DNA of 64,000 bases from JBKBII01 sp046299415 (GTDB lineage: Bacteria; Pseudomonadota; Gammaproteobacteria; Ectothiorhodospirales; Ectothiorhodospiraceae), in the NCBI GenBank assembly GCA_046299415.1, contig JBKBII010000002.1:248001-312000 (forward strand), written 5' to 3'. Below are positions 19,044 through 28,519 of the stretch, piece after piece (within the stretch, counting starts at the first letter, position 1; each line of letters starts with the position of its first letter). Made by a program: the position numbers and the translations under genes. Below the pieces are notes generated by a model. The model was given only the letters and a program-made list of their open reading frames with translations, searched no databases and was not told where the DNA came from.

Positions 19044-19979
19044 CTATTCGGTGGTCTGCGCCTTCACACGCAAGGCTTCCAGAGTGTGCGTCCACGACGT
19101 CCGCGCCGCGCGTTCATCGTAGCCGACCGGCATACCAAACTTCTCCGCGAGGGCATCGGCGCCCGGATTCGTAAATGAGTGTCGAACACCCGAATAATCG
19201 ACAAACGTGTATGTGGCCTGGGCCGCATCCATTTCCTCGCGGAACGCTGCGATCTGCTCGGCTGGCACGAGGGGATCCGCCGCACCGTTGAAAACCAAAA
19301 CTTCGGCACGCAGCGTCTCCGCGTTCGCAGGATTCTGAGTGCCCAACCCTCCATGAAAACTCGCAACAACCGACAAGTCTCGCCCGGCCCGAGCCGCCTC
19401 AAGCACGACCGAACCGCCAAAACAGTAGCCCAAGGCAGCCAGGCTCTGGTCGGCGACACGCTCATGGCTTCCCAGCCAGGCGTGAGCACCGTCGAACCTA
19501 CGGAGCATCAAATCCCGATTACTCCGAATCTCCGACGCAAATTCGCTCGCAGTTTGAGGATGATCAGCGGTCCGCCCCTCGCCGTACATGTCGAGCGCCA
19601 GAGCGACATAACCCTCCTCGGCAAGCGCTGCAGCGCGTGCACGAGCATGGTCATCGTGGCCCCACCACTCATGCACGACCAAAACGCCGGGACGCGGCTC
19701 ACTCACCCCACTATCGTAGGCAAGCGTTCCATGCATCTCCACGCCGTCGACGTCGTACACCACGGACTCAAGCACGACTTCCGCCATGGCTGGTACCGCC
19801 AACATTCCACCGATCATCGCGCCCAGCAACGCGAAGCGACGGATCAGAACGTGGTTCCTGCGAACTCGCGCTGCTGACTCACCGATCGCGGGATTAGACA
19901 ACGAGTCACTTGATGGACTCTCGGATGGCCGGTCGATACGAGCGCCAGGGGCGACCACGTCGGTCAAAATGACATTCAT
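19044..19979 (-). CDS. Exported dienelactone hydrolase family protein
   Basis: 311-residue alpha/beta hydrolase. A basic stretch followed by the hydrophobic segment 48-65 ending AMA-E looks like a Sec signal, placing it in the periplasm. The catalytic cysteine is in ALGYCFGGS (C186), the aspartate in AADPLVP and the histidine in GVRHSFTNP, the Cys-Asp-His triad of dienelactone hydrolases. Many exported relatives have unknown substrates. Start ATG 19979 is preceded by TTGAGGAG with 7-nt spacing; the upstream TTG at 19994 overlaps that site and is less likely. Not in an operon. Confidence 0.87.
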   Translation of the reverse strand: MNVILTDVVAPGARIDRPSESPSSDSLSNPAIGESAARVRRNHVLIRRFALLGAMIGGMLAVPAMAEVVLESVVYDVDGVEMHGTLAYDSGVSEPRPGVLVVHEWWGHDDHARARAAALAEEGYVALALDMYGEGRTADHPQTASEFASEIRSNRDLMLRRFDGAHAWLGSHERVADQSLAALGYCFGGSVVLEAARAGRDLSVVASFHGGLGTQNPANAETLRAEVLVFNGAADPLVPAEQIAAFREEMDAAQATYTFVDYSGVRHSFTNPGADALAEKFGMPVGYDERAARTSWTHTLEALRVKAQTTE

Positions 19980-20970
19980 CAGCGTACTCCTCAAGTTTGA
20001 AAAAAAGCGTTCGGCGGTAAACGCCTCATGACGTCACAAGCAAGCGTGACCGAACGGTTCGCGCGTGCATCGATTAAAACGTAATCTACTTTCTCTGTAG
20101 ACCTACAACGATGTTTAGCCGTTCCGACAAGCGGCCGACAACGATCACGACCAAAAGATCAGGTCACCAGAACAACTTCGCAAACCACCAAACCCAGGAA
20201 ACCACGGCGACGCTCAACCGCACGCGAGCCAACGCCTACAAACGAGCGACCGCAGACGTCTTCACCGCCAACTCCGGCAGCGTCCTCAAACGCGCCGCAG
20301 CGAGGGAATACCGAGGGAATATTGAATCGCTTGCTGCGTGCGCGATGCTCGCTTGCTAGCCCATATTGTCACGTCTCGGTCGCCGCGCTCCGAGGATCTA
20401 GCGCTGAATTCCGCTCGCGGCTTCCTTTAGCGCCCCACCCGCGAGCAACAGCGTTTCTGGGCGCGACTCTCAGCCCATCTTCGAAATCCACACGCGATCG
20501 ACGGTTCCGCCTCTCACGTCGTTCATCCTCACACCCATCGCTTGGCTCGCGCCTCGCCCTTCGATCCGGCCAAATCTCAGGCAACAAAAACTTCAAAACC
20601 CTCCGGGCGAGCTGCCTCACAGGGTCGAAAGTACGCGGCAACCGCCGTCCGCGCTCATGTGGTGGATATTGCAGAAGCAAGGGTGTGAACCCGACCGCAG
20701 ACATCAAGACCATCGAAGCTGAGAACCAAATCTCACGTNNNNNNNNNNNNNNNNNNNNNNNNNNNNNNNNNNNNNNNNNNNNNNNNNNNNNNNNNNNNNN
20801 NNNNNNNNNNNNNNNNNNNNNNNNNNNNNNNNNNNAGCCGGACACTCGCGCACATCGGTCTGGTTCGAAGCCAGCCACTCGAAACGCCCCCACGCGATGG
20901 CTAGCCGCAATAACCAAGACCGGTGCATGATCGAACCCCACGCCGACACGCCTCAGCGACGGAGCGCCAC
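19980..20970. other. Long intergenic stretch containing an assembly gap
   Basis: About 990 bp, of which 97 are N. No gene can be supported; frames that pass through the N run (20322-20930 plus, 20369-21004 minus) are artefacts. The missing sequence could hold something small. Confidence 0.5.
20739..20835. other. Assembly gap (97 N)
   Basis: A run of 97 ambiguous bases, so the window is a scaffold of a draft assembly. The true length and content here are unknown. Confidence 0.99.
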
Positions 20971-22122
20971 ATGACATCTCCCCCGCGCGCAAGCTCAAGC
21001 ACAAGCCAAAACGCCGAAAACACCGGCGAGGCTCCTGGCAGCCGGCGCTCGATCAATGACTGGGTCAAGGCCGCCGAGCGGGTGCTTCCAATCCCTGCTG
21101 TCCTCGCCCGTGCTCTCGCGATGCTCGACGATGATGAGGCCGACCTCTCCGACATCGCCAGACTTGTCGAGACCGATCCTGGCCTGGTTACAGCCGTACT
21201 GCGCGTCGCCAACAGTGCGGCAATCGCACCACCACGCGCGGTCGACTCGATTCTTCAGGCGCTCGTTCTGCTTGGCCGCGAAGGTATACGACGCGCCATC
21301 ATCGGCGGCGTCCTCGCCGATCAACTCGCAGAGCGGAACATCGAGTTCCTGCCGCTCGACGCCTACTGGCGACTGTCGTTGTACTGCGCGGCATTCGCAC
21401 AGCTGATCACCGAACACCTTCAGACCCACGGCCCAAGCCGCGCAAATTCAGACCACCTGCCATGGCCCATTCATCGCAACGCAGTCGGCCTCGCCTTTCT
21501 CGCGGGACTGCTTCACGGACTCGGCAATCTGGTCGTCTACTCGATCGACCCCCGCGCGGGCCATCGGCTTGCATTGACCAATATCAGCAGAGCGTCGAAC
21601 AGCAAGGCCGCTGATAACGAAACATCAATACCCAACTCGCCCAAGCTTCAGCGGGACTCAGCAACACCCAAGCAGTCAAGCGATGACGCTCTGATCACCG
21701 ACCTCGAACGACTGGAAATTACGCAACTGGGCGCCAGTTCGAGCGCCATTGGCGCCGCCGTCGCTCGCGCCTGGAAGCTACCGAATGCGATCGCTTGTGC
21801 GATCGAGCACCACCGGCGCCCAACGGATTTCGCCAATGACACCGACAACTGTGTTCCTACGAACTGGCTTAGCGACAGCGTGCACGTCGCCTACGTTCTG
21901 GCGCATCTGTGTGATATCGACTCGCGCGACTTTCGCGAGGCGCCCGCCGCCGATTCAGCCGCATTCGAACGCTTGGGGCTCGGTGACCTGCTCGCCCACG
22001 ACGCGCAAGCCGTGACATGGCTCGATCGTTGGCTCTCATCCGCCGAACGTCTTTATCGTCGCGCCGAATCGCTGCGCGGCGGCCGGTTCGGCAATGCAGA
22101 AGAGCCCGAAACCGCGTCCTGA
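20971..22122 (+). CDS. HDOD domain signalling protein
   Basis: 383-residue protein. After a polar N-terminal stretch, the HDOD core begins near LPIPAVLARALAMLDDDEADLSDIARLVETDPGL and continues through VLRVANSAA, LQALVLLGREGIRRAI and LAGLLHGLGNLVVYS. HDOD domains are relatives of HD phosphohydrolases that lack the metal-binding residues; they act in signalling networks, often linked to cyclic-di-GMP, and their biochemistry is poorly known. About 40 polar residues (SRASNSKAADNETSIPN...) are inserted mid-domain. ATG 20971 has GGAG 6 nt upstream. A second HDOD gene lies at 32377. Confidence 0.85.
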   Translation: MTSPPRASSSTSQNAENTGEAPGSRRSINDWVKAAERVLPIPAVLARALAMLDDDEADLSDIARLVETDPGLVTAVLRVANSAAIAPPRAVDSILQALVLLGREGIRRAIIGGVLADQLAERNIEFLPLDAYWRLSLYCAAFAQLITEHLQTHGPSRANSDHLPWPIHRNAVGLAFLAGLLHGLGNLVVYSIDPRAGHRLALTNISRASNSKAADNETSIPNSPKLQRDSATPKQSSDDALITDLERLEITQLGASSSAIGAAVARAWKLPNAIACAIEHHRRPTDFANDTDNCVPTNWLSDSVHVAYVLAHLCDIDSRDFREAPAADSAAFERLGLGDLLAHDAQAVTWLDRWLSSAERLYRRAESLRGGRFGNAEEPETAS

Positions 22123-22166
22123 CTCGCGCTGGACGGGTAAATCGGCCACGCGATCGATCAACGGGT

Positions 22167-22946
22167 CTACACCGCTCGACGAGACAATGCTTCCGCGAGC
22201 GCTTCTTCGTCGTCGCGCGCAAGCCAAATTGCCTCGAGCGCACAATCAACGCCGGCACTCTGCATGCGACCGGCGATGGCCTGCGCCGTTAGCCGCCCAG
22301 TCACTTGATCGATCAGCACGACCCTCACCCGCCGTGGTGGCGAGGCGGCCAACCGCGACTCGAGCTGTGGCAAGCCGATATCGTCGGGCTGGATTCGGTC
22401 AATCGGCGACAGCTGCCCATGCAAAACGAAAGCGGGCGGCAAGGGCCCGGCTCGGCGCTCCCACCATTCGAGCATCCACTCATGCTCGACGATCAAAATC
22501 TCATCACAACCCGCGGCGCCACGCGCTTGCAGCGCGGTGCGCTCATCCGTGGTGCCGAATATCTTGCCCGTGGCCTCGCCCAGAGCCTCGACATCAGCGG
22601 TGACATCCGAAAGGCCGCCATCCACGTCGGGAGCCAAGGCCGACCCACTCGACACTCCCACGCACTGATCGTTCAGACACACTGGGCACAACGGCGTGTC
22701 CGACCAGCGGCGACAACCTTCGCAAGGTTTCAGCGGCGATGCCTCGAGCTGATTGAGCGCCTGTGTCAATGCGCTCAAAGCGGCCCGATCGCGCTCGAGC
22801 AAATGGCGCACCATGCGACGCGCACTGCGTTCACCAAGTCCGGGAAGACGCGTCAGCGCGACGGTCAGCGCCACAATCGAGTCGCGAACCGATGCGTTGG
22901 CGTGACTCGACCGAACACCACGGGCCGGAGCAACGTCGTCCTTCAT
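22167..22946 (-). CDS. recR: Recombination mediator RecR (divergent)
   Basis: RecR helps RecO load RecA at gaps. The N-terminal HhH segment (LTRLPGLGERSARRMVRHLL) and the zinc finger (C75-x2-C78-x8-C87-x2-C90) are good. The Toprim half is eroded: a family member would read a VVE..AD core and TVEGEATA, whereas here the equivalent blocks are ILIVEHEWMLEWWERR and QVTGRLTAQAIAG. About 45 extra residues sit between the finger and Toprim, giving 259 aa against roughly 200. FVLHGQLSPIDRIQPDDIGL is clearly RecR. It follows ebfC on the same strand, as in many genomes. Function is probably kept; the C-terminal change is odd. Confidence 0.88.
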   Translation of the reverse strand: MKDDVAPARGVRSSHANASVRDSIVALTVALTRLPGLGERSARRMVRHLLERDRAALSALTQALNQLEASPLKPCEGCRRWSDTPLCPVCLNDQCVGVSSGSALAPDVDGGLSDVTADVEALGEATGKIFGTTDERTALQARGAAGCDEILIVEHEWMLEWWERRAGPLPPAFVLHGQLSPIDRIQPDDIGLPQLESRLAASPPRRVRVVLIDQVTGRLTAQAIAGRMQSAGVDCALEAIWLARDDEEALAEALSRRAV

Positions 22947-23078
22947 CGCAGAGATTCGCCCACGTCAGAGCTCGATAGGCCACGCATCATGGTCATCAGC
23001 GGTCTTTGCGCGAGCGGGTAACGCTACAGGCTCGATCCGCGGGATGGACCGAGCTGCACCGACTCACGCCAACACGCA

Positions 23079-23405
23079 TCAGAAGGGGAGGTTCATCCCC
23101 GGCGGCAAACCCATTCCCGCCGTCAAACCCGACATTCGCTCTTTCGCCATACGTTCAGCCGCAGCCAGCGCATCATTGCAGGCAGCCGCAACCAAATCCT
23201 CGATCATGTCACGATCATCGTCAAAAAGACTCGGATCAATCTTGATACGGCGCACTTCGTGTCGGCCGTTCATCGTCACCTGAACGAGACCGCCACCTGC
23301 CTGACCCTCCACCTCGGTCTGCGCCAATTCGGCCTGCAACCGTTGCATGTCCTCTTGCATTTTCTGGGCTTGCTTCATCAGCCCACCGAGACCACCTTTC
23401 ATCAT
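23079..23405 (-). CDS. ebfC: YbaB/EbfC nucleoid-associated protein
   Basis: 108-residue DNA-binding protein that dimerises and coats the nucleoid. It begins MMKGGLGGLMKQAQKMQEDMQ and has the central GLVQVTMNGRHEVRRIKIDPSLFDDD block in family position; the C-terminus is Met/Gly/Pro-rich. GGAG lies 9 nt before ATG 23405 (a second ATG at 23402 follows directly). The open frame extends to 23606 without homology. It lies between dnaX and recR as usual, but 740 bp away from dnaX. Confidence 0.92.
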   Translation of the reverse strand: MMKGGLGGLMKQAQKMQEDMQRLQAELAQTEVEGQAGGGLVQVTMNGRHEVRRIKIDPSLFDDDRDMIEDLVAAACNDALAAAERMAKERMSGLTAGMGLPPGMNLPF

Positions 23406-24144
23406 GTTGCGACACTCCTCAAAATGTTTCGGTGCAATACGTCGAATCAATGCATCGTGCTGACCCTGAGCCTCCGCGCTTGGCCTTTTGCTTCCCCAGC
23501 GTCGCTCAAGCCGCAGCTCACCACCCCTATCAGACTTTGACCTAAGCCGCATCCCAGAGTGCCGATCCGCGTCGGCGATCGCGGCTGTCCGAGGGTCGCG
23601 ATTCATCGGCTCACGGTTCGACCTTGATCGCCCTCGGTATCGACAAAGGGTCGCAACCTGTCGGCGTCAATGTGCCCAGCCCTGCTCGCAGTAGTCAGAT
23701 GAGCCCACGCTGCCAGCCGAGACTCCCGACAGCCGGGGTCATTCTGGACAAGGTCATCTCGCGGAGGGTCAATAGTCCCTGGTATGCATGAGATCCCTTG
23801 AACCAGACATCGACCACACGCATCGTTGCAATCGGCACCATTCGTTGCCCTTGTCGACTCAAGCGCGATACGGAGCAACGGCTGCACGAGCCCATCGCTG
23901 GTTGGCATGCTACCCGGCTCGGGCGACCGACGCCCTTACTCGTGACGGTCCTCAGCGTTTTTTAGCGCCCGAGACAACAGCCAGACCATGATTGGATGAG
24001 CGCTGGGCGATCGGATCGCTGCCGACCCAGCAAGCGTCGAGGGCCTAACACCGATCTCGATCGTTCGTCGCCCGAGCGTGATCAGGAGCCGCACAGGGAT
24101 TGTTCTCGCAATAACCGGACCCCAAAGGATGCGAGCACACCACG
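23406..24144. other. Unusually long dnaX-ebfC spacer, no gene seen
   Basis: About 740 bp between the dnaX stop and the ebfC start. In most Gammaproteobacteria these genes are separated by tens of bases. Minus frames at 23603-23908 show no family features. Confidence 0.5.
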
Positions 24145-26664
24145 TTATGCCGAACGTTCCCGAGAAGCGCGGGCATCAAGATCATGACCAACCTGATGAT
24201 CACGACCGGCGCGATCCGTAGCGATCGACGCCTCAGCGACCTCGAGTGATTCCATGACAAAACCCTGATTCTCAACGAGACTGCGCACGATCGGTGACAA
24301 GCGCACGTGTTTTTCGATTCGCTCGCGGCGTCTACGTTCGCGAGCTTCACTCTGAGCCTGCGGGGTCGCATCAGCGTCGCTGAAATGACCCGCCGCAACG
24401 ATGCGCCACGGACGCCCTTCGCACACCAACGCAACCGTCGGTGACAGCGCGTCGTGCAAACGCGCTAGACGTTCTGCAGACGCAATCGCCTCAGCCACCG
24501 GCGCAAAACTCAGCTCGAGAACGAGTTCCTTGTCGCGACGGCGCCAGCGCGCTGTCGAATTCATCGCGATCTGCCGTAAGAACCCACTCGACAACGAGTC
24601 TGCCCAAGTCGGCCACAGCCGAGCGAACGCGTCATCGTCGAAAATATCAACGCTATCCGCGGGATCGGTTGTCTCCTCGCGAGATTGAACCTCGCTCGTC
24701 GTGGCCGCGCCGCGCTGCTGATCGTGCGGATCGACGACCATCGTCTCGGTTCGCGTGTCGTTTTGTCGCGACCGGCTTCCCGAGACTCCGACCTCTGACA
24801 CCACACCTGCCGAAACCCCGTTTCCTCGAGCGGCGATTTCAGCCGCTTTGTCCGCCGATGACTTTGGTCCTGCACCTCGCTCCGTAGCGGACCGATCCTG
24901 CAATGTTTCGATCGCATCAAATGTGGGGGCAGCCGCAGCCGAGGTTTCTGCGTGCAGCTCACCAATTCGATTCGATTCGGCTTCCGACGACATCGCGCCC
25001 AAGCCTCTGGGTGATGCTTGCACAGGCTCGCGCAGGGCGTCCGAGCGCACAGGAGCGGACGTCGTCGGTGCCAGAGTCTCTCGCTGCGACGATGATGGAT
25101 TGGCGCTGCCCGTCAGCGATACCGCCTCCGAGCGGGGCACCTTCCCGGTACTATCTGACGCGCGATCCAGTGGCACTGCATCCGGCGGAGCACGACGGGA
25201 AGGCTGAGCCTCGGCCATCACAGCGGAGGCACCGGACAACGAGTGCGGCGCGGTCCTTGTGGCTGAGTGACCTGCTGGATCATTCAGCGAAGAACCCGGA
25301 CGATGGTCTGCGGAATTGCCCGCCGATCGACTCGCAGAATCAGCGACCATCTCGGTCGAGGTACCCTCGGGACAAGCCGCTGCATCGGCCCTTTGCGACG
25401 CAGAAGCCTTGACCGTTGTTCGTTCCGGTTTCGAGGTCGGATCGGATGACGGATGGGATGACCCGTGCGACGGGGGCTGATCCGACTGATGCGACGGTAT
25501 CGGTGATTGCGGCCAGAACGCCAGTGCGCGCAAGAAGGTCATCTCAGCGCCAGTCGCCTCACTCGGTGCAAAAGCGAGGTCGCGCCCCCCCTCGATCAGG
25601 ATCTGGAAGCACAGCTGCAAGATCGCGCCATCAACGGTCGCCGCTCGAGTAGCGAGCCAATCGCGCACCGCCTCGGCCCGAATCGGCAGCAATGCCGAAA
25701 GCGCGGCACTCGACCCGGCCCAGCCCTTGCGAGTTTGTGTCGTATCTTCCGCGGCACCGCCCCCGGCGATACGCGCGGCCTGAGCCAACGCAAGCAGGTA
25801 ACACAGGTCCGCCGCATCGGCGAGCAACCGCGCCCAATCCGGCCCGTGACGACGCAAGTCGGCAAGTCGTTCGAGTAACGTCCATGCGTCACCGGCAAAC
25901 ACCGCGTCGAGCAGTGCCGTAATGCGATCGCGCGGCAAAAACCCGAGCATCTCGCTAACCTGAGCCTCATCGATACGGCCGCCGCCGAAGGCAATCGCCT
26001 GCTCGGTCAGGCTCAATGCGTCGCGCATCGAACCCTGCGCCGCCTCGGCAATTCTTGCCAGCGCTGCGGATTCCGCTGATACCGACTCGGCCGCCAAAAT
26101 CTCGGCCAAGCGCGACTGGATCACCGCAGGCGCCATCGGTGCGAGCGCAAACTGCAGACAACGCGAGATCACGGTGATCGGAAGTTTCTGCGGATCGGTC
26201 GTCGCCAGAATGAACTTGACGTGCTCAGGCGGCTCCTCAAGCGTTTTCAACAACGCGTTGAAGCTCTTCTCCGAGAGCATGTGCACTTCGTCAATCAGGT
26301 AGATCTTGAACCGCCCGGAGACCGGCGCGTACTGCGCGTTCTCTAGCAGCTCGCGTGTGTCTTCAACTTTCGTTCGCGATGCCGCATCGACCTCGATCAA
26401 ATCGACATGACGGCCAGCCGCGATCTCCACACAGCTCTGGCACGTGCCGCAGGGTGTTGCGGTGGGGCCCGTTTCGCAGTTGAAGCACCGCGCGAGGATG
26501 CGACCCAGTGTCGTCTTGCCGACGCCACGGGTGCCGGTCAGAAGATACGCGTGGTGCAGACGCTGCTGCGCGAAGGCGTTGGAAAGCGCCTGCACGACGG
26601 CTGGCTGCCCGACCAACTCATCGAATCGGGATGGACGCCATTTTCGAGCGAGCGCTTGATGCAT
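24145..26664 (-). CDS. dnaX: DNA polymerase III subunit gamma/tau
   Basis: Clamp-loader ATPase. Starts MHQALARKWRPSRFDELVGQ; Walker A GTRGVGKTT (44-52); zinc module C63-x8-C72-x2-C75-x2-C78; Walker B IYLIDEVHM; sensor-1 FILATTDPQKLP; SRC arginine finger. At 839 residues it is much longer than E. coli tau (643): domains III and IV are separated by roughly 270 residues rich in Ser, Ala, Pro and Glu. The C-terminus (LWPTWADSLSSGFLRQIAMNS...) resembles the tau polymerase-binding domain. I saw no A-rich slippery heptamer for a gamma frameshift. A G4 run lies 5 nt before ATG 26664. The SRP RNA gene lies upstream on the same strand. Confidence 0.95.
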   Translation of the reverse strand: MHQALARKWRPSRFDELVGQPAVVQALSNAFAQQRLHHAYLLTGTRGVGKTTLGRILARCFNCETGPTATPCGTCQSCVEIAAGRHVDLIEVDAASRTKVEDTRELLENAQYAPVSGRFKIYLIDEVHMLSEKSFNALLKTLEEPPEHVKFILATTDPQKLPITVISRCLQFALAPMAPAVIQSRLAEILAAESVSAESAALARIAEAAQGSMRDALSLTEQAIAFGGGRIDEAQVSEMLGFLPRDRITALLDAVFAGDAWTLLERLADLRRHGPDWARLLADAADLCYLLALAQAARIAGGGAAEDTTQTRKGWAGSSAALSALLPIRAEAVRDWLATRAATVDGAILQLCFQILIEGGRDLAFAPSEATGAEMTFLRALAFWPQSPIPSHQSDQPPSHGSSHPSSDPTSKPERTTVKASASQRADAAACPEGTSTEMVADSASRSAGNSADHRPGSSLNDPAGHSATRTAPHSLSGASAVMAEAQPSRRAPPDAVPLDRASDSTGKVPRSEAVSLTGSANPSSSQRETLAPTTSAPVRSDALREPVQASPRGLGAMSSEAESNRIGELHAETSAAAAPTFDAIETLQDRSATERGAGPKSSADKAAEIAARGNGVSAGVVSEVGVSGSRSRQNDTRTETMVVDPHDQQRGAATTSEVQSREETTDPADSVDIFDDDAFARLWPTWADSLSSGFLRQIAMNSTARWRRRDKELVLELSFAPVAEAIASAERLARLHDALSPTVALVCEGRPWRIVAAGHFSDADATPQAQSEARERRRRERIEKHVRLSPIVRSLVENQGFVMESLEVAEASIATDRAGRDHQVGHDLDARASRERSA

Positions 26665-27202
26665 GTGAACCCCAGTTGGACGGAACGGACAGAGGCCAAG
26701 CGTTTGGCGGCGGAGTCCCATCTCACCAAGCGCTCGCGACCACGTTACGAGAACCAGTCGACGTCGGCCACAAGACATGGCGAAGAGGGGCGTCGCGGGG
26801 ATCGCCGCAGTCGATATCACGCTTTCGATCCGACGTCGGCTCGAATCCCCCGGGCGGAACCCGCACCTCATCGAACAGACCAACTCAGGGTGTCTAACTC
26901 CTGGTTAAAGCCGCAACGAGCGAACAACAGCCGCATCACCGAAACTGGATCGATAAAACGACCGCATCCGCATCGCGATTCAGATCCAACACAAAGTCCG
27001 GATCCCTTCGCGCAAACGAGACTCTGATCGTCCGAACCGGGGCATCGAGCGGACGCAGTCAGATGCGCGGTAGCCATAAACGATGGGGCGACGACCCAAG
27101 CGAGTCGACTGCAGCAATGAGCGCCTGCCGATCCGGGCTCATACCACACCATGGAAAATCGGCATGGACGCAACGACCCATCAGCATCACGCCTCGGAAA
27201 AG
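26665..27202. other. Intergenic between SRP RNA gene and dnaX, no gene seen
   Basis: About 540 bp; frames continue the dnaX frame upstream (to 26883) without homology. Presumably holds the dnaX promoter. Confidence 0.5.
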
Positions 27203-27317
27203 GGTGGCGACCCGTACCCGCCACACCCCGGCACCCAAAGGATTCACTACCGTTGCTCCCTTCCGGGCCTGGCGGGGTTCGTGAAGCTTCGTCGCGAGGG
27301 GACCGATCCGGGCCACC
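27203..27317 (-). ncRNA. ffs: Signal recognition particle RNA (4.5S)
   Basis: On the minus strand the conserved apical hairpin CAGGCCCGGAAGGGAGCA, with its GGAA tetraloop and symmetric loop, is exact for bacterial SRP RNA. The ends pair (GGTGGC at the 5' end, GCCACC at the 3' end), and the size, about 115 nt, equals the E. coli 4.5S RNA. CCCTTTTCC directly after the closing stem is a plausible terminator (T-run 27198-27201). The RNA binds Ffh to target membrane proteins. Ends are inferred from pairing, plus or minus a few bases. Position next to dnaX is common. Confidence 0.95.
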
Positions 27318-27771
27318 GTCAACAGCCAGCCACTAATGGCGAGCTTCACAAGAGCATGAGCAATCGCCCCACCTGCGTCAACCCGCGCTCGGATGCGCGC
27401 ATCGGTCGGCGCGGTCGTCACGAGCCCCTGACCGAGCATTCAGCTGACGCTGGACCTGTATGACCACGATTGACGAGTCGCCGCGACCTCAGCCCGGCCC
27501 CACAGCCCGGGTGCGAAACCCCACTTCGTCAGGTCAGACCTCTTTAACGTCAGTTTTCTTTTGACTTAAAGTTCGCCTTCTCCGGCTCTACAAAGAAGTC
27601 GGCGAGCCTGCTTGATAGTAAAAAACTATCGAATAAATGGAGAAAAACGCTTAGACGAATCACCACCGAGTCCGTAGATTGGGCTTCGTGGTTCGCGTCA
27701 AACGCAACGGCCGAGCCCACGGAATCACTCAAACTTCGCTCCATACGAAACTTCAATCCGAGGGAAACCCA
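27318..27771. other. Divergent regulatory region: SRP RNA gene / peroxiredoxin gene
   Basis: About 450 bp without a gene; 27540-27670 is markedly AT-rich and carries an OxyR-like site. Confidence 0.55.
27615..27629 (+). promoter_or_regulatory. OxyR-like half-site upstream of the hybrid peroxiredoxin
   Basis: ATAG-N7-CTAT is exact (27615-27618 and 27626-27629), flanked by GATAGT/ACTATC symmetry. At the correct 7-nt spacing a second half-site is degenerate (ATGG at 27637, CGCT at 27648). OxyR contacts two such elements, so this is one perfect and one weak half. It lies about 140 bp before the start codon of a peroxide-detoxifying gene, which suits the role. Confidence 0.5.
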
Positions 27772-28518
27772 ATGGAACTCAAAGATCGCATCGGTCAGCG
27801 CATCCCGAGCGTCACCTTTCGCTGCCGGAAAGATAACGACTGGCACGACGTGAAGTCCGATGAATTCTTTCGTGGCCGGACCGTGGTCGTGTTCTCCCTA
27901 CCCGGCGCCTTTACGCCAACCTGCTCGTCCGCGCACGTGCCGCGTTACAACGAGCTCGCGCCCGTGTTCAAAAAGCACGGTGTCGATGAAATCGCCTGCA
28001 TCTCAGTCAACGACGGCTTTGTAATGGAAGCGTGGGCCGCGGATCAACAAGCGGATCGCGTGGTCTTTCTCGCCGACGGCAACGGAGAATTCACCGAGCA
28101 GATGGGCATGCTCGTCGACAAAACCGATCTCGGCTTTGGCAAGCGCTCGTGGCGTTACGCGATGCTGGTCAAGGACGGCGTGATCGAGAAACAATTCATC
28201 GAACCCGACGAACCGGGCGACCCCTTTGTCGTATCCGACGCCGACACCATGCTTGAAGCCATCGCCCCGGGCACAGCGCGCCCCCAGGACGTCGTCGTCT
28301 TCACCAAGCCCGGCTGCCCGTATTGCGCGCGTGCCAAAGACATGCTCAAAGATGCAGGCCTTGATTACGAAGAGATCATCCTCGGCCGCGACGCAACGCT
28401 GCGCAGCTTGCGTGCCGCCACCGGCGCCATGACCGTGCCACAGATCTTCATCAACGGGCAGCGCATCGGTGGCGCCGACGATCTGGAAAACCACATGAAA
28501 AACCGCAAGGCCGCCTGA
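27772..28518 (+). CDS. Hybrid peroxiredoxin-glutaredoxin (GarA/PGdx type)
   Basis: 248 residues: a Prx5-type peroxiredoxin (1-165) with peroxidatic Cys51 in FSLPGAFTPTC, fused to a glutaredoxin (172-246) with CPYC (182-185), TVPQIFING and GGADDLEN. Such hybrids (Haemophilus PGdx; the glutathione amide-dependent peroxidase of Chromatium gracile) reduce peroxides with glutathione or its amide through the built-in Grx. The open frame extends upstream to 27679, but GAGGGAAACCCA precedes ATG 27772. A reductase gene follows 740 bp downstream on the same strand, a pairing also known from C. gracile. The OxyR-like site suggests peroxide induction. Confidence 0.93.
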   Translation: MELKDRIGQRIPSVTFRCRKDNDWHDVKSDEFFRGRTVVVFSLPGAFTPTCSSAHVPRYNELAPVFKKHGVDEIACISVNDGFVMEAWAADQQADRVVFLADGNGEFTEQMGMLVDKTDLGFGKRSWRYAMLVKDGVIEKQFIEPDEPGDPFVVSDADTMLEAIAPGTARPQDVVVFTKPGCPYCARAKDMLKDAGLDYEEIILGRDATLRSLRAATGAMTVPQIFINGQRIGGADDLENHMKNRKAA

Positions 28519-28519
28519 C

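Noticed and set aside
18672..19178. 168-codon plus-strand frame
   Set aside because: Its second half is antisense to the dienelactone hydrolase gene and nothing in it is recognisable.
20322..21004. Open frames crossing the N run
   Set aside because: They exist only because ambiguous codons do not read as stops.
24145..26664. Programmed frameshift in dnaX
   Set aside because: No A6G-type slippery heptamer was seen in the gene.
27059..27439. Open frames on both strands over the SRP RNA gene
   Set aside because: The region matches SRP RNA in sequence and pairing; the frames have no protein features.
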